From JBDKUD01 sp050943315 (lineage in GTDB: Bacteria > Bacillota > Syntrophomonadia > Syntrophomonadales > Syntrophomonadaceae), in assembly GCA_050943315.1 (NCBI GenBank), contig JBMNOY010000043.1, positions 1-20,141 of the forward strand: a stretch of DNA of 20,141 nt, read 5' to 3'. The notes under the pieces are model-generated. The model saw nothing but the letters and a program-made list of their open reading frames with translations, searched no databases and was not told the origin of the DNA. The position numbers and the translations under genes were made by a program. Of this stretch, positions 5,295 through 12,661 are shown in pieces; position 1 is the stretch's first letter; the number at the start of each line of letters is the position of its first letter.

Positions 5295-6107
5295 TTACAG
5301 AAGATTTATGAGGCGGTTCTTTATTTTACTGGCCCAGGCCCGGGGTCTGGTCCAGGCGTTAAGCTCTGGTGCCGGGAAATACGGCAGTGGATCTGAGGAC
5401 CCGGCACCCCCGGGGGCAACCTCCTGCTCATGCCGAGCCAGCTTTTCCTGCAGTAGGTTTATCTGGGTTTGATAACCTTTGATCTCTTGATTTAAGGTCC
5501 GGTTACGGCTCTCCAGTTTGGCTATCCCTTGTTTAAGACTTTTGATGTTGCGTTGATAAACCAGCAATTGCTGCTGCAGTTCTGCTTTTTCCTGTACTGC
5601 CTGCAGCAGTTCCTGCTCCAGTTCATCCGGTTCGGCCGGGAAATCTGCTGTCGGCATATCACCATGGTCACCCGCGAAGAGCCTGACTATCTGTTCCTTC
5701 ACGGCTATTATCTGGTATTCAATGAACAAGACGGCATTTAGTTCCCAGCCCGAAAGTCCGCCTTCCCAGGATAGGTCGATAATGTCCACAATCAAATCGG
5801 CTTCCGGGAAACTTTTCGGATAATGTTCGAACTCTTCCGGGGAAACACGGTCTTTCACAATTTGTGGTCTAGTTATGAGTTCAAGATGTCCCTTGCTGTC
5901 CCGGACCAGAAATAAAGCCTCTAACTTAATGGTAGTTTCAACCTTCTTACCTTGCATCCTGGCCGTGCTATGTTTTATTTTAATTCTTATATCCTCCAAA
6001 GAATCAAACCACCGGTCAACGGTAAAGATTATCCGGTGGCGGCATTTCCGCGGATAGTTTAATTCGGCAATTATTACCGGGGACCATATGGAAAGGGAAT
6101 GCTCCAT
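5295..6107 (-). CDS. SPOCS-like protein with a C-terminal coiled coil
   Basis: Probable spore-surface or structural protein of 270 residues. Residues 1-150 carry beta-strand patterns like the neighbouring SPOCS/DUF3794-type protein (VIIAELNYPRKCRHRIIFTV, VETTIKLEALFLVRD, LSGWELNAVLFIEYQIIAVKE). Residues about 160-228 form a Leu/Gln/Glu-rich heptad coiled coil (for example ELLQAVQEKAELQQQLLVY). A short Gly/Pro-rich linker and a basic tail end the protein. No signal peptide or membrane span is seen. ATG at 6107 follows AGGTG at 5-nt spacing. It shares domain style and orientation with the downstream His-rich gene, which suggests a duplicated, diverged pair. I found no clear sporulation promoter in its own upstream region. 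The family call is by pattern only. Confidence 0.6.
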   Translation of the reverse strand: MEHSLSIWSPVIIAELNYPRKCRHRIIFTVDRWFDSLEDIRIKIKHSTARMQGKKVETTIKLEALFLVRDSKGHLELITRPQIVKDRVSPEEFEHYPKSFPEADLIVDIIDLSWEGGLSGWELNAVLFIEYQIIAVKEQIVRLFAGDHGDMPTADFPAEPDELEQELLQAVQEKAELQQQLLVYQRNIKSLKQGIAKLESRNRTLNQEIKGYQTQINLLQEKLARHEQEVAPGGAGSSDPLPYFPAPELNAWTRPRAWASKIKNRLINLL

Positions 6108-6194
6108 TATGACACCTGCTTTGCCAGCTAATATGTTAATTTATATTAAAAACCGCCGGCACGTATGTATAGATAAAGCTTCTAATACTGCCTG

Positions 6195-6210
6195 GATTAG
6201 TTTTCTAATC
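6195..6210. repeat. Small inverted repeat upstream of the coiled-coil gene
   Basis: GATTAG and CTAATC form a 6-bp perfect inverted repeat with a 4-nt spacer, between the veg terminator and the coiled-coil gene, about 90 nt before the ATG. It may be a regulatory site of that gene; evidence is limited to symmetry. Confidence 0.35.
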
Positions 6211-6222
6211 TTCTGGATAGGC

Positions 6223-6251
6223 AAAAAAAAACTGCATGTTGCCATGCAGTT
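6223..6251 (-). terminator. Intrinsic terminator of veg
   Basis: On the minus strand AACTGCATG-gcaa-CATGCAGTT is a perfect 9-bp stem with a 4-nt loop, followed by a run of nine T counting the last two of the stem. It lies just past the veg stop codon at 6268. Confidence 0.92.
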
Positions 6252-6267
6252 CGATGCTGGGAAGAGA

Positions 6268-6552
6268 TTATTGGTTGGCTGAGGCTATTTTTATTTGAGA
6301 TTCATTGTTATCATTGTCATATACAAATAATTCTACGGTTTCTGTTAAAACATCAGCATAAGAGTAAGAGACGCGTCTTTCAATTTTTCTTTCATTCAGC
6401 TTGACTACGAATATGTTGGGATAAATTGATTCAAGAACGCCCACTTTTTCTATGATACGGTTTCTTCCCCGGTTGGCTTTCAGTCTTATCTTACTGCCTA
6501 CAAAAGACTCTAAATCCTTTTTTATATCAGATATAGGTCTGGGAGAATTCAC
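6268..6552 (-). CDS. veg: Veg protein
   Basis: Small conserved Firmicute protein that in B. subtilis stimulates biofilm matrix genes and is strongly expressed in vegetative cells. Recognisable family features are the N-terminal ISDIKKDLESFVGSKIRLKA, then GRNRIIEKVGVLESIYPNIFVVKL and the hallmark RRVSYSYADVLTETVEL. It is about 94 residues, close to the Bacillus length. I place the start at the GTG at 6552, because GAGGGTGG lies just upstream. The in-frame ATG at 6573 has no Shine-Dalgarno and would sit within about 6 nt of the predicted transcription start. It has two consensus sigma-A promoters and a strong terminator, so it is a monocistronic unit. It lies near ksgA as in Bacillus, but the usual yabG is replaced by a ykuK-type gene. 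Confidence 0.93.
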   Translation of the reverse strand: MNSPRPISDIKKDLESFVGSKIRLKANRGRNRIIEKVGVLESIYPNIFVVKLNERKIERRVSYSYADVLTETVELFVYDNDNNESQIKIASANQ

Positions 6553-6570
6553 AATACCACCCTCTTCATT

Positions 6571-6588
6571 CACTTATGAATATAAGTG
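6571..6588. promoter_or_regulatory. Operator-like inverted repeat at the veg proximal promoter
   Basis: CACTTAT-GAAT-ATAAGTG is a perfect inverted repeat (7-bp arms, 4-nt spacer). It overlaps the proximal -10 element and the predicted start site, so it could be a repressor site or a 5'-end mRNA hairpin. Confidence 0.5.
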
Positions 6589-6613
6589 TATAATAATTCA
6601 GGTGATTTGTCAA
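6585..6613 (-). promoter_or_regulatory. veg proximal sigma-A promoter
   Basis: Perfect -35 TTGACA (6613-6608), 17-nt spacer, -10 TACACT (6590-6585). It resembles the TTGACA-17-TACAAT promoter of Bacillus veg. An alternative -10 TATACA lies 2 nt closer to the -35. Confidence 0.75.
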
Positions 6614-6624
6614 TTAAAATAATT

Positions 6625-6653
6625 AGTATATAAAAAAACATAGCCTCTGTCAA
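6625..6653 (-). promoter_or_regulatory. veg distal sigma-A promoter
   Basis: Perfect -35 TTGACA (6653-6648), a 17-nt spacer and -10 TATACT (6630-6625, 5/6 match). It is 40 bp upstream of the proximal promoter and points the same way, making a tandem pair. Confidence 0.8.
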
Positions 6654-6656
6654 CGG

Positions 6657-6668
6657 TTTAGCGCTAAA
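6657..6668. repeat. 12-bp perfect palindrome upstream of veg
   Basis: TTTAGCGCTAAA is a perfect dyad between the ykuK-type gene's stop and the distal veg -35 box. It may be a protein-binding site. It is not a terminator, as there is no loop or T-run. Confidence 0.35.
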
Positions 6669-6684
6669 AACTTTGTTGTTTAAT

Positions 6685-7158
6685 TCACTTGGTATATTTG
6701 TCAGCAACACTACTGGCACCGCATGCATCCGGCTTTATCTTGGCATCAAAGCCACTCCCGACAACCATCCCAATTACCTCTTTTATGATTTCCCGGGTAG
6801 CCCCATGGGTACCTACATCCAGATGAATTTCCACTTTCAGGTCCTCTTTGCCGTTATCCTTAAGGCACTGGCACAATTGATCAGCCAGGTTCAAACTTAG
6901 AGAAGCCTCATAAAAAATCCTTTGCCGCATACTGGTCATCTTTTCCTCAACCTGCCGGGTATAATAGTAACGTGCACCTTTACCCATGCGGTGAATGATG
7001 ATGGCACTTACGAAACAGGTCCCCCCATCATGAGGTTGGGAATCACTGCCTACTATCAGCTTATAAGTTCGTTCTAATTCTTCACTAACGTACCTGATGA
7101 TGTCTTTAACCACCTCGGTTAAACTCATTTCTCCCTTGGTAGGACTGATAAATCTCAT
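6685..7158 (-). CDS. DUF458 / YkuK-family RNase H-like protein
   Basis: Conserved Firmicute protein of unknown biochemical function with an RNase H-like fold. The 157 residues carry acidic and glycine motifs typical of the family: IVGSDSQPHDGG near 35-46, a central FVSAIIIHRMGKGARYYY strand region, EIHLDVGTHG near 109-118 and GFDAKIKPDA near 135-144. The spaced Asp residues resemble a metal-binding active site, but activity is unproven. The ATG at 7158 has AGGAGG 8 nt upstream, and this Shine-Dalgarno overlaps the ksgA stop codon, so the two genes are translationally coupled. It occupies the place that yabG has in Bacillus. Confidence 0.88.
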   Translation of the reverse strand: MRFISPTKGEMSLTEVVKDIIRYVSEELERTYKLIVGSDSQPHDGGTCFVSAIIIHRMGKGARYYYTRQVEEKMTSMRQRIFYEASLSLNLADQLCQCLKDNGKEDLKVEIHLDVGTHGATREIIKEVIGMVVGSGFDAKIKPDACGASSVADKYTK

Positions 7159-7170
7159 CCTATAAGCCTC

Positions 7171-8037
7171 CTACGGGGTAAAAATGTTAGCAATACAGGC
7201 AAACTCCTCTATGGTAAGGTTCTCGGGCCGCTTTTGATGAGATATACCTAAATGTTGCAACTGTTTAGCCATATCATTTTTTTCTACCCCAAAAAAATCA
7301 GAGAATATATTAAGAATGGTTTTTCTTCTTCTTTGGAAGGACGCTCGAATCAGGTTTTTGAATATGGTTTCGTTTTTTACAGTGACCCGGCGCTGTTCAC
7401 AAGGGATAATTCTTACTACCGTGGAATCAACCTCGGGACGGGGATAAAAACAGTTGCGGGATACATTCATAATATGCTCAACTCTGGAATAATATGCCGC
7501 CATTATGGTTAGTAAACCATAATCCTTGCTTCCAGGAAGGGCCAGTAAACGGGCAGCTACCTCTTTCTGCATCATCAGGACAGCTGATTGCAGATGAGAA
7601 CATGTTTCCAGTAGTTTAAAAATAATGGGCGTAGTTATATTGTAAGGAATGTTGGCACATACCTTATAAGCTTCTATTTCCTGCATATGGAAGCTATTTT
7701 TCAGTTCTTGTTCCAGATCGATTTTTAGTATATCGGCAAATAGGAACCTGGTATTTTTATGCTCACTTAAAGATTCGTTAAGGAGGGTTTCTAATGAAGA
7801 ATCAACGTCTATGGCCAGAACTCCCCGGCTGCGTATAGCCAACTCTGCAGTTAAAGCACCCATGCCGGGTCCGATTTCCACCACCAGGTCCTGCTGGGGG
7901 TTAAGCTCACAGGAATCGGCAATCTTGGTTAAGATATTTCTGTCTATCAGGAAGTTTTGCCCTAGCCTTTTTTTGGGATAAAGCTGATAACGAGCCATTA
8001 AATATTTAACTCCGGAAAGGGTTGCTGCACTGGTCAT
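7171..8037 (-). CDS. ksgA: 16S rRNA dimethyladenosine transferase KsgA/RsmA
   Basis: Transfers four methyl groups from S-adenosylmethionine to the two adjacent adenines in the 3'-terminal hairpin of 16S rRNA (A1518 and A1519 in E. coli numbering), a late 30S assembly step. The 288 residues contain the family opening KKRLGQNFLID (22-32), the SAM-binding motif EIGPGMG (54-60), an acidic VLAIDVDSS strand (73-81) and the catalytic NIPY motif (129-132). The C-terminal basic region RASFQRRRKTI is typical. The start is the ATG at 8037; the later Met at residue 15 has no Shine-Dalgarno. A TATAAT box lies at 8062-8067 just upstream, with a poor -35. It directly precedes the ykuK-type gene. Confidence 0.97.
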   Translation of the reverse strand: MTSAATLSGVKYLMARYQLYPKKRLGQNFLIDRNILTKIADSCELNPQQDLVVEIGPGMGALTAELAIRSRGVLAIDVDSSLETLLNESLSEHKNTRFLFADILKIDLEQELKNSFHMQEIEAYKVCANIPYNITTPIIFKLLETCSHLQSAVLMMQKEVAARLLALPGSKDYGLLTIMAAYYSRVEHIMNVSRNCFYPRPEVDSTVVRIIPCEQRRVTVKNETIFKNLIRASFQRRRKTILNIFSDFFGVEKNDMAKQLQHLGISHQKRPENLTIEEFACIANIFTP

Positions 8038-8061
8038 AGCCCATACCTCATTTTTTATTCA

Positions 8062-8067
8062 ATTATA
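8062..8067 (-). promoter_or_regulatory. Candidate -10 box for ksgA
   Basis: TATAAT on the minus strand (8067-8062), about 25 nt before the ksgA ATG and just after the terminator of the upstream gene. At 17-nt spacing the -35 would be TTCCTT, a weak match, so this is a moderate call. Confidence 0.45.
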
Positions 8068-8087
8068 CACCATGTAACTGGGACAAG

Positions 8088-8129
8088 GAAAAAGCGAAAC
8101 CCGGGGAGTTGATCTGCCCAGGTTTTAGC
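8088..8129 (-). terminator. Terminator of the YhcN-like gene
   Basis: On the minus strand GCTAAAACCTGGG (8129-8117) pairs with CCCGGGTTTCGC (8105-8094), with one bulge, and is followed by TTTTTCC. It lies just after the stop at 8137 and isolates ksgA transcription. Confidence 0.8.
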
Positions 8130-8136
8130 GTAAGTA

Positions 8137-8625
8137 TTATTCTTTTAGGGTCCTTCTTAATTCGTCAATAGTACGGGTATAGCTATTGACGGGCTTACCC
8201 TCTAAAATACCAGCAGCTACATTAGTGAGACGCCTGGTCATATCAGGGTCGGTAGTCACCAGCACCTGGGTGACACGTTTATCATTCTTTTTAATCTTTT
8301 CAGCAATCCGGCTTTTTATTTGGTCCTTATTATCGACAGCATCCGGATAAAGAGTCAGCCCCACCAGCACTACAATTTTATCGCGGTTATCAGAAGAAAG
8401 GACGACCGTAGCCCTCCTAACCCCCTTAACAGTTGAAGCTATATTAGAAAAGCGATTACTTATAATCCGTCTTTCACTGGCGCTTAGCTGGGAGGGATCA
8501 TACCGATCGGCCTGGTCGGTTTTGTCCGGTACAGGAATATTGGGTTTCTTTTCCGCCTGACACCCCCCCAGCAAAACTATCATAATGATAAAACCAAGAA
8601 ATAACACTCCGGTCAACCTGGCCAA
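8137..8625 (-). CDS. YhcN/YlaJ-family sporulation lipoprotein
   Basis: Membrane-anchored lipoprotein of the YhcN/YlaJ spore family. I start at TTG 8625, because AAGAGGTG (8638-8631) lies 5 nt upstream. This gives 162 residues beginning with a lipoprotein signal peptide with lipobox L19-G20-G21-C22. The mature part has the family's paired alpha/beta layout: LSASERRIISNRFSNIAS, then GVRRATVVLSS, DKIVVLVGLTL, a helical IKSRIAEKIKKND, and RVTQVLVTTDPDMTRRL. The open frame extends upstream through an ATG at 8664 without a Shine-Dalgarno and on through the yabE terminator, so those extensions are spurious. It sits where rnmV lies in Bacillus, between yabE and ksgA. The exact role in germination or coat assembly is unknown. 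Confidence 0.85.
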   Translation of the reverse strand: MARLTGVLFLGFIIMIVLLGGCQAEKKPNIPVPDKTDQADRYDPSQLSASERRIISNRFSNIASTVKGVRRATVVLSSDNRDKIVVLVGLTLYPDAVDNKDQIKSRIAEKIKKNDKRVTQVLVTTDPDMTRRLTNVAAGILEGKPVNSYTRTIDELRRTLKE

Positions 8626-8700
8626 TTTATCACCTCTTTTCCCCTTTTCATGGTAGTCTGACATAATAACAACGTTTTCAATCGCGGGAAAATTTAGCAA

Positions 8701-8727
8701 CAAAAAAGCGGGGGGCTCCCCCCGCTG
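8701..8727 (-). terminator. Intrinsic terminator of yabE
   Basis: AGCGGGGGG and its complement CCCCCCGCT form a GC-rich stem (8707-8726) followed on the minus strand by six T. It lies immediately after the yabE stop codon. Confidence 0.92.
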
Positions 8728-8732
8728 TAATT

Positions 8733-9701
8733 CTAATCCAGGATATATACTTTCACCATTCGGCGCCCCCATTTAACACACTGATCATACTCCTCCATAA
8801 ACAAGTCTATGCGGTTTCCTTTAATCATCCCGCCGGTATCGGCAGCATGAGCATAACCGTAGCCTTCTACATAAACCCTCGTGCCAAAGGGAATGACATT
8901 GGTATCCACAGCTATCATACCTACCTGGGGAACCTTTCCGGTGGCCGTTCGGTATCCCGTATAAGTATAGGCTGAAGCCTCCATATATTTAACTTCACGG
9001 AAATCTAGACGCTGCCCGCCACGGGACACGGAAGTGATGGTACCGACAGCGATTACCCGATTCTGGGGGGGGACTAAGACCTCTGAGTTTATGATTTCAC
9101 GTTTGGCTTCTTGTCCGTTATGGTAGGTCACTTTTACGGTATTTAAGGCCAGACCGTTTTTACCCCCACTAACCGTTTTGGTTAATCCTTTTTCCAGGGT
9201 GGTGTCAGTTGTCCTCACGTCTTGGAAGGGAATTTCCTGTTGCTCAGTCAGCTCTTTTTGGGTCACCCTAATAACCTCGATTTCCTGACCAGGAACAGTG
9301 GTGGATGTAGGCAGGGTTTTAACAATATCCTGGGGTCCCAGATTAAATCCGGCTAGTTTAATCGCTTCTTTTACCGTTACCGGAGTGGTTAATATTTGCC
9401 TGGTAATGCCATCGGCAACTACCTTTACTTCAAAAGCCCGGACAACCTTAATTCGAGTGCCTTTCTGCACTAAGGTATTAATACCTGGTTCAACCTTATC
9501 CCGGGACGCTAATTTGATATGTTCTTTGGTCAGCGCATCTCCTACAGAACAGGCAAAAAATACTCTAGTCTTAATTACTTTCCCGTCTGCTTCAATAGTA
9601 ACTGGCTTCTGCAGGGCAAAAAACAAACTTGCGCAAAGCAAGCCCATTGCTAGGACCCCACCGATGAGAAAAGCGGTTTTCCTGTTTAAGGTAGAACGCA
9701 T
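8733..9701 (-). CDS. yabE: YabE-like cell-wall protein with DUF348, G5 and 3D domains
   Basis: Secreted or membrane-anchored protein acting in cell-wall remodelling, akin to B. subtilis YabE and resuscitation-promoting factors. From the ATG at 9701 (322 residues) it has a basic N-terminus with one membrane segment at about 10-30, two ubiquitin-like DUF348 repeats (about 34-78 and 90-132), a G5 domain (about 145-222) and a C-terminal 3D domain (about 242-320) whose three Asp are D266, D288 and D299. The 3D domain resembles the lytic transglycosylase MltA catalytic domain, so peptidoglycan cleavage is likely. I chose this start because GGGAGGAG lies 4 nt before it; an in-frame extension to 9731 has no proper signal. 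It is monocistronic, with a promoter at 9771-9799 and a terminator at 8701-8727. Confidence 0.93.
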   Translation of the reverse strand: MRSTLNRKTAFLIGGVLAMGLLCASLFFALQKPVTIEADGKVIKTRVFFACSVGDALTKEHIKLASRDKVEPGINTLVQKGTRIKVVRAFEVKVVADGITRQILTTPVTVKEAIKLAGFNLGPQDIVKTLPTSTTVPGQEIEVIRVTQKELTEQQEIPFQDVRTTDTTLEKGLTKTVSGGKNGLALNTVKVTYHNGQEAKREIINSEVLVPPQNRVIAVGTITSVSRGGQRLDFREVKYMEASAYTYTGYRTATGKVPQVGMIAVDTNVIPFGTRVYVEGYGYAHAADTGGMIKGNRIDLFMEEYDQCVKWGRRMVKVYILD

Positions 9702-9770
9702 TTTTCTCCTCCCCTCTCCTGCCACCCGCAATCTATATCAATAGGTAAAATTTGGTAACAGGATTTTTTT

Positions 9771-9799
9771 ATTATACACTATGAAAATATAAAAGGCAA
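9771..9799 (-). promoter_or_regulatory. Sigma-A promoter of yabE
   Basis: A perfect -10 TATAAT (9776-9771) lies 17 nt after TTGCCT (9799-9794, a 4/6 match). The predicted start is about 60 nt upstream of the ATG at 9701. Confidence 0.65.
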
Positions 9800-9825
9800 A
9801 CCTGGTTAAAATATATTTACCAGGT
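9800..9825 (-). repeat. 7-bp inverted repeat between tatD and yabE
   Basis: ACCTGGT (9800-9806) and ACCAGGT (9819-9825) form a hairpin with a 12-nt A/T loop, directly abutting the yabE -35 box. On the minus strand it is followed by TTGCCTTTT, so it may be a weak terminator for metG-tatD or an operator for yabE. Confidence 0.5.
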
Positions 9826-9947
9826 TGTCTCTTATAAATTATTATCCAATTCCATTCTTTTTATTCCTTAGCCGGCAATATTCATAAAATATGGTATATA
9901 AGTCCATATATAGCCATGGAGCATTTTTTTAGGGAACCTATTAACCT

Positions 9948-10718
9948 TTAGTTTGTTATTCTGTAAACCCGGCGGGCATTGTGGGAAGTAAGATAGGCAA
10001 TCTCCTCGAAGGTCTTTTTTCTGATTTCTGCCAGTTTTCGGGCAGTGTGCACCACATTTGCCGGTTCATTACGTTTACCGCGTAATGGTTCCGGTGCCAG
10101 ATAAGGGCAATCCGTTTCCACTAAAATTCTTTCTAAGGTCACCTTGGCTGCTACTTCAACGGTCTTTTTGTTATTTTTAAATGTCAGCGGACCTGCAAAA
10201 GACAGGTAAAAACCCTGTTTCATTGCTTCGATAGCCAGAGGCAGGTTGCCGGAATAACAATGCATTATTCCCTCATTTTTCCCGGCCTTTTCCTTTTTTA
10301 TTATTTCTAATACATCCTGATGGGCATCCCGGTCATGGATAACCACTGGCTTATAGAGCTCCTGGGCTAATTTTATCTGGGCAATAAAGGCTTCCTTTTG
10401 GCGGTCCCGGGGAGAGAGGTCCCGGTAATAGTCCAGGCCAATCTCTCCTATGGCAACCACCTTGGGGTCTTGGGCCATTTTATATAGTTGGGCCATTATT
10501 TCTTCATTGAGGGTTTCGGCATCATGGGGATGTACTCCTACAACTGCATAAACCCCGGCGTATTTCCTGGCTATTTCCATCGCTTTAAGGGATGATGGGT
10601 AATCATAGCCCACACATATAATAGATTCAACGCCGGCTTGACGGGCACGCTGCAAGATTGCCTCCACATCGTTGACTAATTCTTCGTCCTGTAAATGAGC
10701 ATGAGTATCAATTAACAT
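9948..10718 (-). CDS. tatD: TatD-family metal-dependent hydrolase (YabD)
   Basis: Cytoplasmic metal-dependent hydrolase of the TatD family; E. coli members are DNases. The 256 residues show the family metal ligands in order: DTHAHLQ (His6, His8), GEIGLDYYRD with the bridging Glu near 92-101, VIHDRDAH near 126, HCYSG near 153 and ETDCPYLAPEP near 202. It is full length. Its ATG overlaps the metG stop codon by one base (TAATG at 10720-10716), which indicates coupled translation; the same metG-tatD order is found in Bacillus. The physiological substrate of the Gram-positive protein is not established. Confidence 0.95.
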   Translation of the reverse strand: MLIDTHAHLQDEELVNDVEAILQRARQAGVESIICVGYDYPSSLKAMEIARKYAGVYAVVGVHPHDAETLNEEIMAQLYKMAQDPKVVAIGEIGLDYYRDLSPRDRQKEAFIAQIKLAQELYKPVVIHDRDAHQDVLEIIKKEKAGKNEGIMHCYSGNLPLAIEAMKQGFYLSFAGPLTFKNNKKTVEVAAKVTLERILVETDCPYLAPEPLRGKRNEPANVVHTARKLAEIRKKTFEEIAYLTSHNARRVYRITN

Positions 10719-12661
10719 TATTTCACCCTGTTGCCGGAGGCAATATCTTTATGCACCATCAAGACTTCCACATCTTTGTCATCAGATGCCGCCAAAATCA
10801 TCCCTTCGGAAAGGGTTCCCCTTAGTTTGGTAGGTTTTAGATTGGCTACCAGAACCACCTTTTTACCAACCAATTCTTCCGGGCTGTAGAACTTGGCTAT
10901 TCCTGATACGATTGTACGTTCTTCATCCCCAACCTTGACCCTTAATACCAACAATTTGTCGGCCTTCTCCATTTTCTCACAGGATAAGACTTCTGCTACC
11001 CGTAAATCCATCCGGGCAAATTCTTCGATGGTAATATATTCTTTTTCCTGCTTGGCTTCTGGTGTAACTTCTGGTGCTGATACGGTTGTATTATTTTCAT
11101 TCATGTTGGTGTCCTCCAATGTTTTTAAATCTATGCGGGGGAATAAGGCTTGTCCGCGGGCCACCTTGCTGCCTGCAGCACTTATACCCCATTGACCGGC
11201 TTCCTGCCATATAAGGTTGTCCGGGTCGGCAAACAAGGGTATCTGCTGATTGGCCCGGCCTGCCAGGGTCGGCATGGTAGGGCTGGTAAGTATCAAAGCA
11301 ATACGAATACATTCTACTAAATTATACATAACTGTTCCCAGGCGGGCCTTTTTAGCTTCATCGCGGGCTAAAATCCAGGGCTCGGTCTCATCAATATATT
11401 TATTGGCCCGGCTGATAAGTTTAAAAGTGGCCAGGAGGTAACCAGACAGATCCAATTTGTCGAGCTTTGCGGTTGCCTCCTGATAAGCATTCCGGGCGGC
11501 CTCCTTTAGCTCTTCATCCAGGTTTTCACTGTCTGCAGGAGCAGGGATTACACCGCCAAAATATTTAATTATCATGGCTACGGTACGGCTGACAAGATTC
11601 CCCAGATCATTGGCCAGATCAGTGTTGATCCGGGTTACCATTAACTCTTCGGAATAATAGCCATCCTGCCCATAACTCATTTCTTTGAGCAGGTAATATC
11701 TTACTGCATCTACGCCGTATTTGTCCACTAAAACCATTGGGTCCACCACATTACCTTTGGATTTGGACATTTTGCCGCCCTCCAGCATCATCCAGCCATG
11801 GCCAAACACCTGCTGAGGTAAGGGCAAATCCAAAGCCATCAGAATGATAGGCCAGATTATAGCGTGGAAACGAAGTATATCTTTGCCTATTAAATGTACA
11901 TTGGCCGGCCAATAGCGATTGAATTTATCTTCATCAGTTCCATAGCCTATAGCACTGAGGTAATTTATCAGCGCATCAAACCAAACATACACTATATGGC
12001 CGTTATCAAAGGGAACAGGTACTCCCCAGCGGAAGGAAGTCCTAGATACACACAGGTCGTCCAGGCCACTTTTTATAAAACTGACTACCTCATTGCGACG
12101 GGATTCGGGTTTAATAAAATCCGGATGCGTTTCAATATGGTCCAATAACCTCTGAGCATATTTCGACATATTGAAGAAATAACTCTTTTCCCCGACCAAT
12201 TCTACCTCCCGGCCGCAGTCAGGACATTTGCCATCTACCAGTTGTCTTTCCGTAAAAAGAGTTTCACAGGGGGTACAATACCAACCCTGGTATTCAGACA
12301 GAAAAATATCTCCCTGGTCATATACCTTTTGGAAAAGCTTCTGCACCACCTCTTCATGTCGAGCCTCAGTGGTACGAATAAAGTCATTATTGGATATGAG
12401 CATAGTCTTCCATAACTGGCGGATATTTTTCACGATACCGTCCACGTATTCAAGTGGTTCCATGCCTTTTTCCTTGGCTACCCGTTCAATTTTTTGCCCA
12501 TGTTCATCAGTTCCGGTTAAGTAGAACACGTCATAACCCTGCATTCGTTTAAAACGAGCCAGGCAATCTGCCGCCACCGTGGTGTAAGCATGCCCGATAT
12601 GTAGATTATCACTGGGATAATATATAGGGGTCGTGATGTAATAGGTTTTTTTATCCTTCAC
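10718..12661 (-). CDS. metG: Methionyl-tRNA synthetase MetG
   Basis: Charges tRNA-Met, both initiator and elongator. The 647 residues have the class I catalytic core: HIGH at 21-24, a zinc knuckle with C129, C132, C146 and C149, and KMSKS at 297-301. An alpha-helical anticodon-binding domain follows (about 370-500). After a Glu/Thr/Pro linker comes a C-terminal EMAPII-like tRNA-binding domain (about 540-647, ITIEEFARMDLRVAEVLSC...), which makes the enzyme a dimer in related bacteria. The start is a GTG at 12661, 7 nt after AAGGAGG. The roughly 270-nt leader contains a partial hairpin at 12785-12814, but I find neither a T-box AGGGUGGNACCGCG element nor a SAM riboswitch. It is transcribed divergently from abrB. 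Confidence 0.97.
   Translation of the reverse strand: MKDKKTYYITTPIYYPSDNLHIGHAYTTVAADCLARFKRMQGYDVFYLTGTDEHGQKIERVAKEKGMEPLEYVDGIVKNIRQLWKTMLISNNDFIRTTEARHEEVVQKLFQKVYDQGDIFLSEYQGWYCTPCETLFTERQLVDGKCPDCGREVELVGEKSYFFNMSKYAQRLLDHIETHPDFIKPESRRNEVVSFIKSGLDDLCVSRTSFRWGVPVPFDNGHIVYVWFDALINYLSAIGYGTDEDKFNRYWPANVHLIGKDILRFHAIIWPIILMALDLPLPQQVFGHGWMMLEGGKMSKSKGNVVDPMVLVDKYGVDAVRYYLLKEMSYGQDGYYSEELMVTRINTDLANDLGNLVSRTVAMIIKYFGGVIPAPADSENLDEELKEAARNAYQEATAKLDKLDLSGYLLATFKLISRANKYIDETEPWILARDEAKKARLGTVMYNLVECIRIALILTSPTMPTLAGRANQQIPLFADPDNLIWQEAGQWGISAAGSKVARGQALFPRIDLKTLEDTNMNENNTTVSAPEVTPEAKQEKEYITIEEFARMDLRVAEVLSCEKMEKADKLLVLRVKVGDEERTIVSGIAKFYSPEELVGKKVVLVANLKPTKLRGTLSEGMILAASDDKDVEVLMVHKDIASGNRVK

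Noticed and set aside
9298..9744. Plus-strand 148-codon frame antisense to yabE
   Set aside because: yabE shows full domain structure in the other frame; the antisense frame has no family resemblance and no ribosome-binding site.
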